From Desulfomonilia bacterium (GTDB lineage: Bacteria; Desulfobacterota; Desulfomonilia; UBA1062): a DNA stretch of 36,506 bases. The stretch is taken from assembly GCA_036567785.1 (NCBI GenBank), contig DATCTV010000013.1, positions 1-36,506 of the forward strand, given 5' to 3'. Position numbers and translations under genes: made by a program. Below the pieces are notes generated by a model. The model ran no database searches and was not told the DNA's origin. It saw only the letters and a list, made by a program, of their open reading frames with translations. The first letter of the stretch is position 1. Each line of letters begins with the position of its first letter. Of this stretch, positions 16,954 to 25,194 are shown piece by piece.

Positions 16954-17718
16954 ATGATAACGCTCGGTATCGACATAGGCTCCATAACGGCAAAGGCGGC
17001 CATTCTGAAGGACGGTAAGGTCATCGCCACAATGGTCTCTTTTACGGGCTACAACGCCACACAGGCCGGAAAAAGGATATATGATGATATCCTCGATGAA
17101 GCAGGAATAAAGCCGGGGTCAGTGAGCAGAGTGGTGGCAACGGGCTACGGAAGAAATTCCATTGATTTCGCGGACAAGGCCGTTACCGAGATAATATGCC
17201 ATGCAACAGGGGCGCATTTTCTCAATCCTGAAGTCCGCTCTGTCGTCGATATAGGAGGGCAGGACAGCAAGGCGATCGTGCTCGACGCAGGCGGCAAGGT
17301 CAAGGATTTTGCCATGAATGACAAGTGCGCAGCCGGGACAGGCAGGTTTCTGGAAGTGATGGCCAGGGCACTGGAGGTCGATCTCGACAAGTTCGGCGAA
17401 ACGTCTCTGAGGGCTCAAAGCCCGTCGCATATAAGCAGCCTATGTACGGTATTCGCCGAAAGCGAGGTAATATCACTGATAGCAAAAGGGGAGACCCGCG
17501 AAAACATAATAGCGGGCATTCATGAATCGGTCGCCTCACGCGTCGCTGCACTTGCAAACAGGGTTGGAGTGAAGAAGCCTATCATGATGACAGGAGGCGT
17601 TGCAAAGAACATAGGCATTGTAAAGGCGCTTGAAGCGAAGCTTGGACCAATGGAGGTGTTCACGGAAGCACAGGTGAACGGGGCGATAGGTGCTGCAATA
17701 ATCGCTTCGAGGATTTAA
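16954..17718 (+). CDS. 2-hydroxyacyl-CoA dehydratase-type activase (BadF/BadG/BcrA/BcrD family)
   Basis: A 254-aa ATPase of the ASKHA fold that, in known systems, hydrolyses ATP to push one electron at very low potential into a dehydratase or benzoyl-CoA-type reductase. Visible are phosphate loop GIDIGSITAKA (5-15), DIGGQDSK (99-106), the adenosine motif MMTGGVAKN, and cysteines 125 (NDKCAAGTGRFL) and 164 (SSLCTVFAESE). These two match the ligands of the 4Fe-4S cluster bridged by the HgdC homodimer. ATG 16954 starts 2 bp after the SDR stop. Neither of the usual partner dehydratase subunits (HgdA/HgdB type) is in the operon, so its electron acceptor is unknown. Confidence 0.9.
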   Translation: MITLGIDIGSITAKAAILKDGKVIATMVSFTGYNATQAGKRIYDDILDEAGIKPGSVSRVVATGYGRNSIDFADKAVTEIICHATGAHFLNPEVRSVVDIGGQDSKAIVLDAGGKVKDFAMNDKCAAGTGRFLEVMARALEVDLDKFGETSLRAQSPSHISSLCTVFAESEVISLIAKGETRENIIAGIHESVASRVAALANRVGVKKPIMMTGGVAKNIGIVKALEAKLGPMEVFTEAQVNGAIGAAIIASRI

Positions 17719-17750
17719 GTTTTAAAAAATATCAACCGAATGAGTTAAGA

Positions 17751-18257
17751 ATGAATAAGCTTGGAAGGATATTCACAAAAGGCATGTTGCAGACCATTAT
17801 AATAATAGTGGCCGGCATCGTAATAGGCCTTACAGTAAACGCTATGCGTCCTGACAAGGTTGAACTGACCGGTGAAGGTAAAACGCAGGCCGGACAGTCC
17901 GAGTCTCAGATAAAACCTGTTGCCGTACCTGTTGTGAAGATCACCGTCTGGGAAGGATTCAAGGCTTTCCGCTCAGGCAAGGCATTGTTCATCGATGCAA
18001 GAAGCGAATATGACTACAACCTGGGGCATATCCCTAATGCCATCAACATACATCCCGGCAAAGGCGACAAATCTGTCAAAGAGAACGAGAAAGACAAATC
18101 AAGGCTTATTATCACCTATTGCATCGGTATTGACTGCCCCCTTGCCGAGGAGCTTGCAAAGGAGCTCATGGCAGATGGTTTTACAAATGTCAGGGAAATG
18201 CCTGAAGGCTGGGAAGCCTGGAACATGTCAGGCTATCCTGTGGAGTCAGGCAGATGA
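17751..18257 (+). CDS. Membrane-anchored rhodanese-domain protein
   Basis: A 168-aa protein with an N-terminal membrane segment (about residues 13-31) and a rhodanese-like domain at about 62-165. The domain shows FIDARSEYDYNLGHIPNAINI and the active-site loop Cys124 in ITYCIGIDCPLAEELA, and ends in EMPEGWEAWNMSGYPV, the usual rhodanese C-terminus. The domain probably faces the periplasm and could bind persulfide or carry out sulfur transfer. The stop overlaps the following DoxX/MauE-like gene by 4 bp (ATGA). The second cysteine (129) next to the active site is less common and might permit disulfide chemistry. Confidence 0.87.
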   Translation: MNKLGRIFTKGMLQTIIIIVAGIVIGLTVNAMRPDKVELTGEGKTQAGQSESQIKPVAVPVVKITVWEGFKAFRSGKALFIDARSEYDYNLGHIPNAINIHPGKGDKSVKENEKDKSRLIITYCIGIDCPLAEELAKELMADGFTNVREMPEGWEAWNMSGYPVESGR

Positions 18258-18697
18258 ACATAAAAAGGCTTGTCTATATCCTGGCAAGGCTCTTAATCGG
18301 CGGCATGTTCATATATACCGGCTTCATTCATTTTTCGGAACCGGCAGCCTTTGCAAAGGCGATCGATGCATACCGGATCCTCCCGAACGGGTTTCTCGTG
18401 AATCTGGCCGCTGCATCCATGCCGCCAATCGAGATCATAGCCGGATTTTTTGTCGTAAGCGGGATATTCATCGAGGGCGGTTCCCTCGCTATCTCTGGCA
18501 TGCTCCTTATATTTGCGGCCGCCCTTTGTGCAAGCCTCGTACGCGGGCTTGACATTTCATGCGGGTGCTTTACAACAGACCCCGCCGCAGCAAAGATTAC
18601 CTGGTGGTATCTGCTGAGGGATATCGGGCTTCTGCTGGTATCAGCCGGCATCTTTATTTACCCTGCAATATTTTCGGATAAGAACCAGGCCGGATAA
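18254..18697 (+). CDS. DoxX/MauE-like four-helix membrane protein
   Basis: A 147-aa protein with four predicted membrane segments (about 5-25, 47-70, 75-95, 115-137). Its DISCGCF motif near residue 97 is typical of the MauE/DoxX group, which includes quinone-linked and disulfide-handling membrane proteins. MauE assists methylamine dehydrogenase maturation; DoxX-type proteins bind quinone or thiosulfate dehydrogenase partners. The 4-bp overlap with the rhodanese gene is a known kind of pairing: rhodanese plus DoxX-like protein at a membrane. Role in this operon: perhaps a quinone or disulfide relay for the Fe-S proteins that follow, by inference. Confidence 0.8.
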   Translation: MNIKRLVYILARLLIGGMFIYTGFIHFSEPAAFAKAIDAYRILPNGFLVNLAAASMPPIEIIAGFFVVSGIFIEGGSLAISGMLLIFAAALCASLVRGLDISCGCFTTDPAAAKITWWYLLRDIGLLLVSAGIFIYPAIFSDKNQAG

Positions 18698-18714
18698 TAT
18701 AAGTGTGAGATTGA

Positions 18715-18731
18715 GCCGGGATATCCCCGGC
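18715..18731 (+). other. Hairpin upstream of the HdrD-like gene
   Basis: GCCGGG and CCCGGC form a 6-bp GC stem with a 5-nt loop in the 51-bp gap before the HdrD-like gene, followed by a short TTTT. It could be a weak internal terminator or an mRNA-processing stem that tunes expression of the downstream half of the operon. Confidence 0.35.
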
Positions 18732-18748
18732 AATTTTCGGAGGTTAAA

Positions 18749-19939
18749 TTGTCAGGTGTAATCAAAGGGTTCAGGGAGGTTTTAGGCTGGGACAGATGCA
18801 TTGAATGCGGCGAATGCCTTGTAAACTGCCGGTATATGAAACTCTCGAGGCTGGATGCGATAAAGGACATCAAAAAGATAAACCTCGGACTTCATAAAGA
18901 ATCGATCGCTGCAAGGAAATGCATGAGCTGCTATGCCTGCAACGCATTCTGCCCGAACGACGCGCATCCATATGAAAGAATCCACTACTTCTGGAATGAA
19001 CGGTATGAAAGGGAAGGTCTTCCTGCAAGGACCAGTTATCTGATGCCCGGAAGATTGCCCAATTTCAGGCAGAGCCTCGCATACACAGAATCTGAAAAGG
19101 CCCTTCAGAAAAAATGGTCGATTGAACAGCCACCTGCAAAGACCTGCCTTTATCCGGGCTGCAACCTTCTCTCAATGCCTCTTCTTGCCGAAGGCGCCAT
19201 ATTTGAAGAGCTTCCGGTATGGGGAAGGTGGGACCTTTGCTGCGGAGAGATGTTCTTCAGGATGGGAGCACTCGAGCCGGTCGGAAAGACTGCGGAGTAT
19301 CTTACCGGATTTTACAGGGGAAAGGATATCGAAGAACTCGTATTTATATGTCCCGCCGGGTACAACATGTTTTCAAATGTGCTGCCGGAGCAGTTCGGTG
19401 CCAGTTTTGATTTCAAAAAGACATTCTTTACGGACTGGTTCATAGACAGGATCGAAGACGGGACCTTTAAAATCAGAAAAAAACTCTCAGGCACGGTTGT
19501 GATGCATGATTCCTGCCATGCCAGGGTGCTCGGGAAAGATTTCATGCAGAACCAGCGCAGGCTGCTAGAGATGCTGGGGCTTACGGTTGTTGAGACTGAG
19601 CAAAATCACGAGCACGGTCTTTGCTGCGGCGTGGCCGCAGGCTGCAACAGCTTCAGTCTTGTCGACCTGGCCATATGCGGCCTCAAAGGTCTGTCAGCGC
19701 TGGATAAGTCTGATGCGGATGAAGCTGCAATATACTGCACCGGCTGTCTTCTTACCCTGGGTATATTCAGGCTGACAAACCCTTTCGGCAAGACCCTCAG
19801 GCATATTATCGAATATGCAAGAGAGGCGCTTGGCGAAAATGTTAAAAGGTCTAATACGAAAAAGGCTTTACAGATGGCCCTCGGGATCGGCATTAACGCC
19901 CTGCCGAAATATCTCGACCCGAGACGCTTTAAAATGTGA
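18749..19939 (+). CDS. HdrD/GlpC-like Fe-S oxidoreductase
   Basis: A 396-aa iron-sulfur protein. Two 4Fe-4S motifs lie at the N-terminus: C17, C20, C23, C27 (CIECGECLVNC) and C58, C61, C64, C68 (CMSCYACNAFC). Two CCG-type cysteine-rich domains follow: CLYPGCN and LCCGEMFFRMG (about 134-170), then HDSCHARVLG and GLCCGVAAGCN (about 254-292) with YCTGCLL near 330. That arrangement is that of HdrD, GlpC and LutA-type subunits, which reduce heterodisulfides or quinones. The start is TTG 18749 with a strong CGGAGG 5 nt upstream; the next ATG would delete the first cluster. No HdrE/cytochrome partner is in the operon. Confidence 0.87.
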   Translation: MSGVIKGFREVLGWDRCIECGECLVNCRYMKLSRLDAIKDIKKINLGLHKESIAARKCMSCYACNAFCPNDAHPYERIHYFWNERYEREGLPARTSYLMPGRLPNFRQSLAYTESEKALQKKWSIEQPPAKTCLYPGCNLLSMPLLAEGAIFEELPVWGRWDLCCGEMFFRMGALEPVGKTAEYLTGFYRGKDIEELVFICPAGYNMFSNVLPEQFGASFDFKKTFFTDWFIDRIEDGTFKIRKKLSGTVVMHDSCHARVLGKDFMQNQRRLLEMLGLTVVETEQNHEHGLCCGVAAGCNSFSLVDLAICGLKGLSALDKSDADEAAIYCTGCLLTLGIFRLTNPFGKTLRHIIEYAREALGENVKRSNTKKALQMALGIGINALPKYLDPRRFKM

Positions 19940-19945
19940 GGGTAT

Positions 19946-20839
19946 ATGAAGGAAGAGCGTCTGATGAAACTCGAACTGCCTCCCATAGGAATCAAGCTGC
20001 TTGATGATAAACTTTATGAAGAGTTCAAGGAAACGGTTATTTTTTCAGGGGTCTCATACTGTCAGGGTATATTCGGTGCGACCTTCGGCATGGAACTTAT
20101 ATTGAATTCCGGCTCGATAAAAATATGCAAATGGTCGCCTGTTGTGCTCGGGTTCAAAGAGCCGGCAAATGATTTTGAAAAGACGATCGAACCTCACCTT
20201 GAACATCTTTCCATAAAGGGCATATACATGGCGCCGCTTCACCTTTTCAAGAAAGGCGTAACACCTGACGGCGTGATCATAAGGACGAATCCGGAGAACT
20301 ACAGAAGGATAATAGAACTGCTCGGCTGGGAGAGCTTCATCGACCCTGAAAAGTACAAGCAGGACCAGACGTCTCTCAATACATTCAGGATGAAACCTCC
20401 CACAGGCCTGTCCGCAATTTCGATCAAATATATCAACCGCACGCTTTCACTGCTCAACAGGTTCACTCTCTGGCACAGGTTCACCACGTTCATATTCAGG
20501 AGTGATTTTATAACGAAAATCTTCGATAAGTTCATCACGCGCTACATGGCCAACATGAGCATGTGCAGGAACAGTTTTGTAATACCATGGCAGAACGGAA
20601 AGGCAAACATCAGCTACTACTGCACGGGCGGAGTGGCATGGGGAAAGAACGAACCGGATGACATGACCTCGGGCTTCCCGTATGAGACATACCTCAAGCT
20701 TGAACCTCATCTCGACTATCCGGGAAAACTGCCTGACGACCCGAGGCTGAACAGGCTTGATAAGGTCAGAAAGCGTCTTCTTGAAGCTGCAAAGGCCAAA
20801 GGCTATACGATGGCGCCGTCCTACGGTAAAGAGGCATAG
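19946..20839 (+). CDS. DUF169-like protein
   Basis: A 297-aa protein that I match tentatively to DUF169 (ArCR-type) proteins. Supporting features are the N-terminal PIGIKLLDDKL, the SYCQGIFGATFGMELIL segment, CKWSPVVLGF, and a late SFVIPWQNGKANISYYCTGG with GFPYETY. It has no signal peptide; an aromatic-rich helical segment is at about 155-200. Alternative start ATG at 19964 is possible. It starts 6 bp after the HdrD-like gene and 3 bp before the next gene, so it belongs to the redox operon. Function of the family is unknown; cysteines (C38, C60, C215, C231) could bind a cofactor. Confidence 0.55.
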   Translation: MKEERLMKLELPPIGIKLLDDKLYEEFKETVIFSGVSYCQGIFGATFGMELILNSGSIKICKWSPVVLGFKEPANDFEKTIEPHLEHLSIKGIYMAPLHLFKKGVTPDGVIIRTNPENYRRIIELLGWESFIDPEKYKQDQTSLNTFRMKPPTGLSAISIKYINRTLSLLNRFTLWHRFTTFIFRSDFITKIFDKFITRYMANMSMCRNSFVIPWQNGKANISYYCTGGVAWGKNEPDDMTSGFPYETYLKLEPHLDYPGKLPDDPRLNRLDKVRKRLLEAAKAKGYTMAPSYGKEA

Positions 20840-20842
20840 GTC

Positions 20843-21697
20843 ATGGAATTCAAACCTTTCTCAAACGAAGACAATCCGTTAAGGCGATTTCTGCTCTTTG
20901 TATTCGCCAGATATATCGAGATTCCGCTCCTGCTGCTTTGCTATCAGCTTCTGCGCGGTAAATGGAAAAGGGTGGGGCAGATAGGCTGGTTTAAAAAAAT
21001 TGCAGGGATAGCCCTGGCAAGGCCTTTCGGATATCTTGGAGATTCTGCCAGACCCATTCCTTATGACGAGCTTATAAAGCTTATCGACGCGCAGGACGGT
21101 CCGATTGCGGTAGGCCCTTGCAGGTGCAGGATAGGACACAAGGCGTGCAGCCATCCCATGGAAACAGATATGGTCTTCAGGACAGGATATTACGCGTGGA
21201 TGAAGGCGTTCCCGAAAGACTACCGGCAGATATCAAAGGAAGAGGCCAGGGCGATAATCAGGTCCTGCCATGAAAAGAAGATGTTTCACATGGTCTTTAT
21301 CCATTGTCCGGTGAACCTGTACAATGAATACGCCATCTGCAACTGCTGCATATGCGGGTGCGTGCCCTACATAATCAACCGTGAGCTTGGTCAGCTCGAT
21401 TACCCGCTTATCGACGGTTTTTTTACGGCTCAAACCGACAGGGAGAAATGCAAGGACTGTTCTAAGTGCATAGAGATATGCCCGTTTGAGGCCAGAAAAC
21501 TCGTGGACGGGAAAAGTCTCACTGCTGAAAACTGCTTCGGATGCGGACTCTGCATATACGAATGCCCTGAAAAGGCGATTTCGATGAAGAAGCTGAGGGA
21601 ACCGATCCTGGAAAGAGACCCGGCTGGCAATGCCCCTTCAGGCTACAGACCTCGGTTATATAAACAGCATGAGGATTATTCGGAAAAGCTGAAATAA
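20843..21697 (+). CDS. Ferredoxin-like 4Fe-4S protein with N-terminal cysteine-rich domain
   Basis: A 284-aa protein. Residues 1-85 contain a hydrophobic segment near residue 12-35 that may attach to the membrane. A cysteine-rich middle region follows: GPCRCRIGHKACSHP (about 91-105), RSCHEKK near 138, FIHCPVN and CNCCICGCVPY (about 151-175). Two standard 4Fe-4S motifs then occur: CKDCSKCIEICPFEA (about 205-219) and CFGCGLCIYECPEKA (about 233-247). The middle cysteines look like an extra cluster site. It is the last gene of the operon, 3 bp after the DUF169-like gene. It is a plausible electron donor to the BadF-type activase, as ferredoxins are in known systems. Confidence 0.82.
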   Translation: MEFKPFSNEDNPLRRFLLFVFARYIEIPLLLLCYQLLRGKWKRVGQIGWFKKIAGIALARPFGYLGDSARPIPYDELIKLIDAQDGPIAVGPCRCRIGHKACSHPMETDMVFRTGYYAWMKAFPKDYRQISKEEARAIIRSCHEKKMFHMVFIHCPVNLYNEYAICNCCICGCVPYIINRELGQLDYPLIDGFFTAQTDREKCKDCSKCIEICPFEARKLVDGKSLTAENCFGCGLCIYECPEKAISMKKLREPILERDPAGNAPSGYRPRLYKQHEDYSEKLK

Positions 21698-21726
21698 CGA
21701 AAACTCTTTCCTGTCCTTATGCGCTA

Positions 21727-22401
21727 TCAGGCAGGGGTCGATGTGATGATACTGGCGTTCCGGTATTTCGGCCTGTTTGCCATTTTCTGAATACCCTCGA
21801 TCATGTCCGCGCCGAGCGATTTTGTAAACAGATTGACGACAAAGGCCGGAATGCTGCCTCCGGGGTCCGCCATTGCCTGGCAGATGACAAGGGTGAGGTC
21901 ATTGCCTCTGGGAATAAGTGTATACTGGGACACCACCCTTTCCATCCTGACTACATTAGCCTGGAACCTGTAATCGCTGTCTATGCTTTCAGACCTGCAG
22001 TAGATACTCCCCGACGCCTTGTCTATCGTCCAGACGCTCTTCACCACGCAGTCCCTGTCGTTCATGAAAGCGGGCATTCTGGTCCTGTTGTATATATAAT
22101 GGACATCGGCCGTATTCTTAAGCCCCGGAATATCCGCATATGAGGTTTCCGCGCATCCATAGACATATTGAGGGCGGGCCGAGACATCTCTTAAAAGGGC
22201 CTCGATTGAGGCAATCGGGGCATTCACCATACCTGCCGAATATATTTCATAGACGCCGCTTGCGGATTGCCTGCTGTAGCTTACGATACCTTTTGATTCG
22301 CCTGTTTTGGACCACTGGCCGTTCAGAGCGAAAAGAGGAAGGCATTGCAGAAGAACAAGGGGCGTAATTAAAAGCATAAAACCGTAAATTCTAGTTTTCA
22401 T
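21727..22401 (-). CDS. Secreted START-domain lipid-binding protein
   Basis: A 224-aa protein with a cleavable signal peptide (residues 1 to about 25, ending LFALNG) and a START-like domain. Motifs are the early WSKTGESKGIVSYSR, VSARPQYVYG near 73, NRTRMPAFMNDRDCVV near 105 and the late GGSIPAFVVNLFTKSLG. START domains bind lipids or hydrophobic ligands in a deep cavity; bacterial secreted examples exist but ligands are mostly unknown. It stands alone on the minus strand, convergent with the redox operon (29 bp gap) and divergent from the YiiX-type gene. A GAGGAT ribosome-binding site precedes ATG 22401. Confidence 0.82.
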   Translation of the reverse strand: MKTRIYGFMLLITPLVLLQCLPLFALNGQWSKTGESKGIVSYSRQSASGVYEIYSAGMVNAPIASIEALLRDVSARPQYVYGCAETSYADIPGLKNTADVHYIYNRTRMPAFMNDRDCVVKSVWTIDKASGSIYCRSESIDSDYRFQANVVRMERVVSQYTLIPRGNDLTLVICQAMADPGGSIPAFVVNLFTKSLGADMIEGIQKMANRPKYRNASIITSTPA

Positions 22402-22455
22402 ATTATCCTCATCGCAGATTTCATTAATAATTTTTTCGGCATGAAACCCGATTAC

Positions 22456-22490
22456 TTTAGGCGTTGGAATAATAAAAGATGACGCCTTAA
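22456..22490. promoter_or_regulatory. Inverted repeat in the divergent gap
   Basis: TTTAGGCGT (22456-22464) and ACGCCTTAA (22482-22490) form a 9-bp inverted repeat with one mismatch and a 17-bp spacer between the START-protein gene and the YiiX-type gene. It could be an operator or an mRNA stem. Confidence 0.3.
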
Positions 22491-22666
22491 GGGAACAACT
22501 GATACAGCCGATAATTATATAAAGAGCTTAAATCTAAGTAATTGGCGGGGGTATGGGTGTCATGTTCAAGGCATTTTCAAGAACAGGCTTTTTCGCTGGT
22601 ATAAGCGGATATTTTATGGGCAGGACGCCTCAGGCTCAAGGAAACCAACTGATGGGGGGCTCGCAT

Positions 22667-24055
22667 ATGTATATGCAGAATCATGGGAAGATATATTTCT
22701 TTGCTGTTGTGCTAATATTCATTTGTCAGATATTCACGGGATGCAGTTCTTCGAGCAGCAATGATACGCCAGGAATTAACCTCACTAATGACGCCGATCA
22801 CGACGGCCTTCCTGATGAGCTTGAATCCTCGGTCGGCGATATTCTCTCAATGACGGACGGAAGTGTTAATGCCGACAAGGCGGATATGATGATCGATGCC
22901 TATGAGAAATTTGGTGACAGGCTTCCATACTCCAGGAAAGTCAGAGCGATTCAGCAAGAGATAGCCGACCTTTATGCCTCATATGAGGCATTGCCTGTTG
23001 ATGAAAAAACAGAAGAAGCGTTTTTACGTCTGAAGGAGCAGCTCGAAATAAAATTTCAGGAGCTTTCTGAAGATAAGACATATGCTGTCATCCAGGATTA
23101 CATGGAAGAAATTCTCAAGAGTGCTTCCGGGGATCCTGCAACGGAAGCCTGGGCGGGAAATGAGAAATGGGACAGCCTGAGGCGCGGCGACGTAATGCTC
23201 ATAAAGAGCCCGGACCTGGACTGGCATCAGCGGTTCTATGTCTGGAAATATTCACATGCCGGAGTCTATAACGGCAACAATCTGGTCTATGAAGCAATCG
23301 GTGAGGGTGTAGCCTTGAGACCCCTCTCCAAATGGAAAAAAGAGGGCGTCTATGTCGGTCTTGGACGCAGCAACGTAAAAAGTGAATCGGAAGTCTGTGC
23401 GAAACTTGACGAACTATACGGTACTTTCGGTGACGGTAACACAACCGCCTACAATTACATTATCCCCATGAAAACAAGCTGCGTGAATATGCTCAAATTC
23501 AAGGACGCACCCAGATACAGGGAAAATGCGCTGTACTGCTCGCAGCTTGTATGGTGGCTGCATAACTATCTTCTGGGGTATGACATAGACAGCAATGACG
23601 AAAGGTATTACATGGCCCTCATCGCACAGGTCCCGCTTGCAAGATATCTGGTCAATGTCCTGCTGATACCTGGTGTTCTGCCGGATGAGATTGCTCTTTC
23701 GCAATATATCGACATGTATGCAGTAGGTCCCAATATAACAGCCGTCGTTAAACCTTCGGCTATCACATGCTCATCACCCGAACCTCTGGAATCAGGAAGG
23801 AAGATCACTTTCACGGCAAAAGGTGCATCTTCACCGGACGGCAGGGAAATCGAATACAACTTCAAGGTGGAAACCTGTTCAGACGGCAGCTGGAGTATAA
23901 TGAGCAATAATTGGCAGACCGGGTCTTCCTTATATTTAATACTTCCTGAAGGACAGGGTATAGAGAACGTATCAATAAGCGTTCGGGTCAGGGAAAAGGA
24001 TGTACAGGGAAGCGAATCCGGCTGGTACAGCCACTCTTACAACGTAGAGGAATAG
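22667..24055 (+). CDS. YiiX/YaeF-type papain-like amidase lipoprotein
   Basis: A 462-aa envelope protein. The signal peptide ends in a TGC lipobox at Cys26 followed by a serine-rich linker. A short calcium-binding-like loop NDADHDGLPDELE comes next. The catalytic region (about 165-310) has LRRGDVMLIK, YSHAGVYNG with the catalytic His, YEAIGEGV, and the late YCSQLVWWL with the catalytic Cys: the circularly permuted NlpC/P60-like layout of YiiX/YaeF proteins, which cleave peptidoglycan or lipid-linked amides. The last 110 residues look like an Ig/PKD-type beta domain. I chose ATG 22667, which gives a proper signal; an in-frame ATG at 22553 would add 38 non-signal residues. Confidence 0.75.
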   Translation: MYMQNHGKIYFFAVVLIFICQIFTGCSSSSSNDTPGINLTNDADHDGLPDELESSVGDILSMTDGSVNADKADMMIDAYEKFGDRLPYSRKVRAIQQEIADLYASYEALPVDEKTEEAFLRLKEQLEIKFQELSEDKTYAVIQDYMEEILKSASGDPATEAWAGNEKWDSLRRGDVMLIKSPDLDWHQRFYVWKYSHAGVYNGNNLVYEAIGEGVALRPLSKWKKEGVYVGLGRSNVKSESEVCAKLDELYGTFGDGNTTAYNYIIPMKTSCVNMLKFKDAPRYRENALYCSQLVWWLHNYLLGYDIDSNDERYYMALIAQVPLARYLVNVLLIPGVLPDEIALSQYIDMYAVGPNITAVVKPSAITCSSPEPLESGRKITFTAKGASSPDGREIEYNFKVETCSDGSWSIMSNNWQTGSSLYLILPEGQGIENVSISVRVREKDVQGSESGWYSHSYNVEE

Positions 24056-24067
24056 CAGCCGGAACCG

Positions 24068-25186
24068 ATGAAAGGATTTTACAGAAAGGGGGCCGGCGGA
24101 GTAATTGAGTTTTTATTCCTGTCGGTACTGCTTGTTTCTATGCCTGTCGACGTTACTCATGCCGCAGGCAGATCACTGGATAAGGCTTATCTTTATATCC
24201 TCTCTTCCGGAAAGAACGGGGCGTCCGGGGTCAATACTCTATCAATTGTTGATGCAGATTCAAAAAAGTCAAAAGAATTGTTCCGCCTGGAAAAGGGCAA
24301 TGTCGGAACCCTCAGCCTGGACCCCTATGGCCGTTTCTGGGCGGGCTACTCTTCACCTGACGGCCGCAGGGAAAACCGTGTGCAGGTATTCAAACCTGAC
24401 GGGTCGTTTTCAAAAATAATCAAAACAGCAGGCAATCCTGAAGCGGGGTTTGTGTTTTCCAGAGGAAGGGTGTTTATAGCATGCACACAAAACGGTTTTT
24501 CCGGAGCTATAGATGTTTTTGATCAGACTACCCTGAAGAGGATCAAAACCATAAAACTTTCATCTAAAATAAAGGACAGCCCCTATTATCTGAGCGCAAT
24601 AGCCGGTGACGAAAGGCGTATAATCGTAGCAGGCATGACATCCGGCCCTGATAAAAATCTTAATTACTGCATTATCAAGGTCATCAACCCTGCAAACCTC
24701 TTGATAATCAATCAGACAGACGCCCTTGCCGGTGTGGATATATGGTGCATTATCCCTCACAGAGGAAAGTTTATTATGTTGAACTCGGCCCCTGCAGGAA
24801 AATCCGATAAAAATGTATCAAATATGCTGGTTATGGGAGAGCACGGCAAGATAGATGGAACATCCTTTGTTCAGTCTCCACTTCTTGGTGTGATTAAAGA
24901 CAATACGCTTTATGCCTACCACAACCCTGCATTCAACTCCATTTCCACTAACCCTTCAAGGATGTTAAGCGCCTATAATCTAAGGACCGGGAAATATCTT
25001 TCATGGAAACTGCCGGACAGATGGAACTGTTCCGGCATTGCGGCGGTTGAAGACAGGTTACTGCTGTTGAATTCCGAAGCGCCTGACAAAAAAGCCAGGG
25101 GGATTTATGCATTCAGTCTTAAGGATAATAAACTTTCTCTTATGATGAACATCCCCGCTGCAAAAAGAATGCTTTTTGAAAAATAG
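24068..25186 (+). CDS. Secreted beta-propeller-like protein, function unknown
   Basis: A 372-aa exported protein. A signal peptide (about 1-32) ends in THA-AG. The rest has repeated short strands separated by Gly-Asp turns (SLDPYGRFWAGY, VFSRGRVFIAC, YYLSAIAGDERRIIVAG, GIAAVEDRLLLLN), which suggest a beta-propeller of six or seven blades of the YVTN/WD-like type. No catalytic motif is visible. It begins 12 bp after the YiiX-type lipoprotein and is probably cotranscribed, so it may act with that enzyme outside the cell membrane. I do not recognise a specific family. Confidence 0.6.
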   Translation: MKGFYRKGAGGVIEFLFLSVLLVSMPVDVTHAAGRSLDKAYLYILSSGKNGASGVNTLSIVDADSKKSKELFRLEKGNVGTLSLDPYGRFWAGYSSPDGRRENRVQVFKPDGSFSKIIKTAGNPEAGFVFSRGRVFIACTQNGFSGAIDVFDQTTLKRIKTIKLSSKIKDSPYYLSAIAGDERRIIVAGMTSGPDKNLNYCIIKVINPANLLIINQTDALAGVDIWCIIPHRGKFIMLNSAPAGKSDKNVSNMLVMGEHGKIDGTSFVQSPLLGVIKDNTLYAYHNPAFNSISTNPSRMLSAYNLRTGKYLSWKLPDRWNCSGIAAVEDRLLLLNSEAPDKKARGIYAFSLKDNKLSLMMNIPAAKRMLFEK

Positions 25187-25194
25187 TTCCCGAT

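Noticed and set aside
16954-17718. Annotation as a benzoyl-CoA reductase ATPase subunit
   Set aside because: The sequence is a single short activase like HgdC, with no BcrB/BcrC partner nearby, so only the wider family is claimed.
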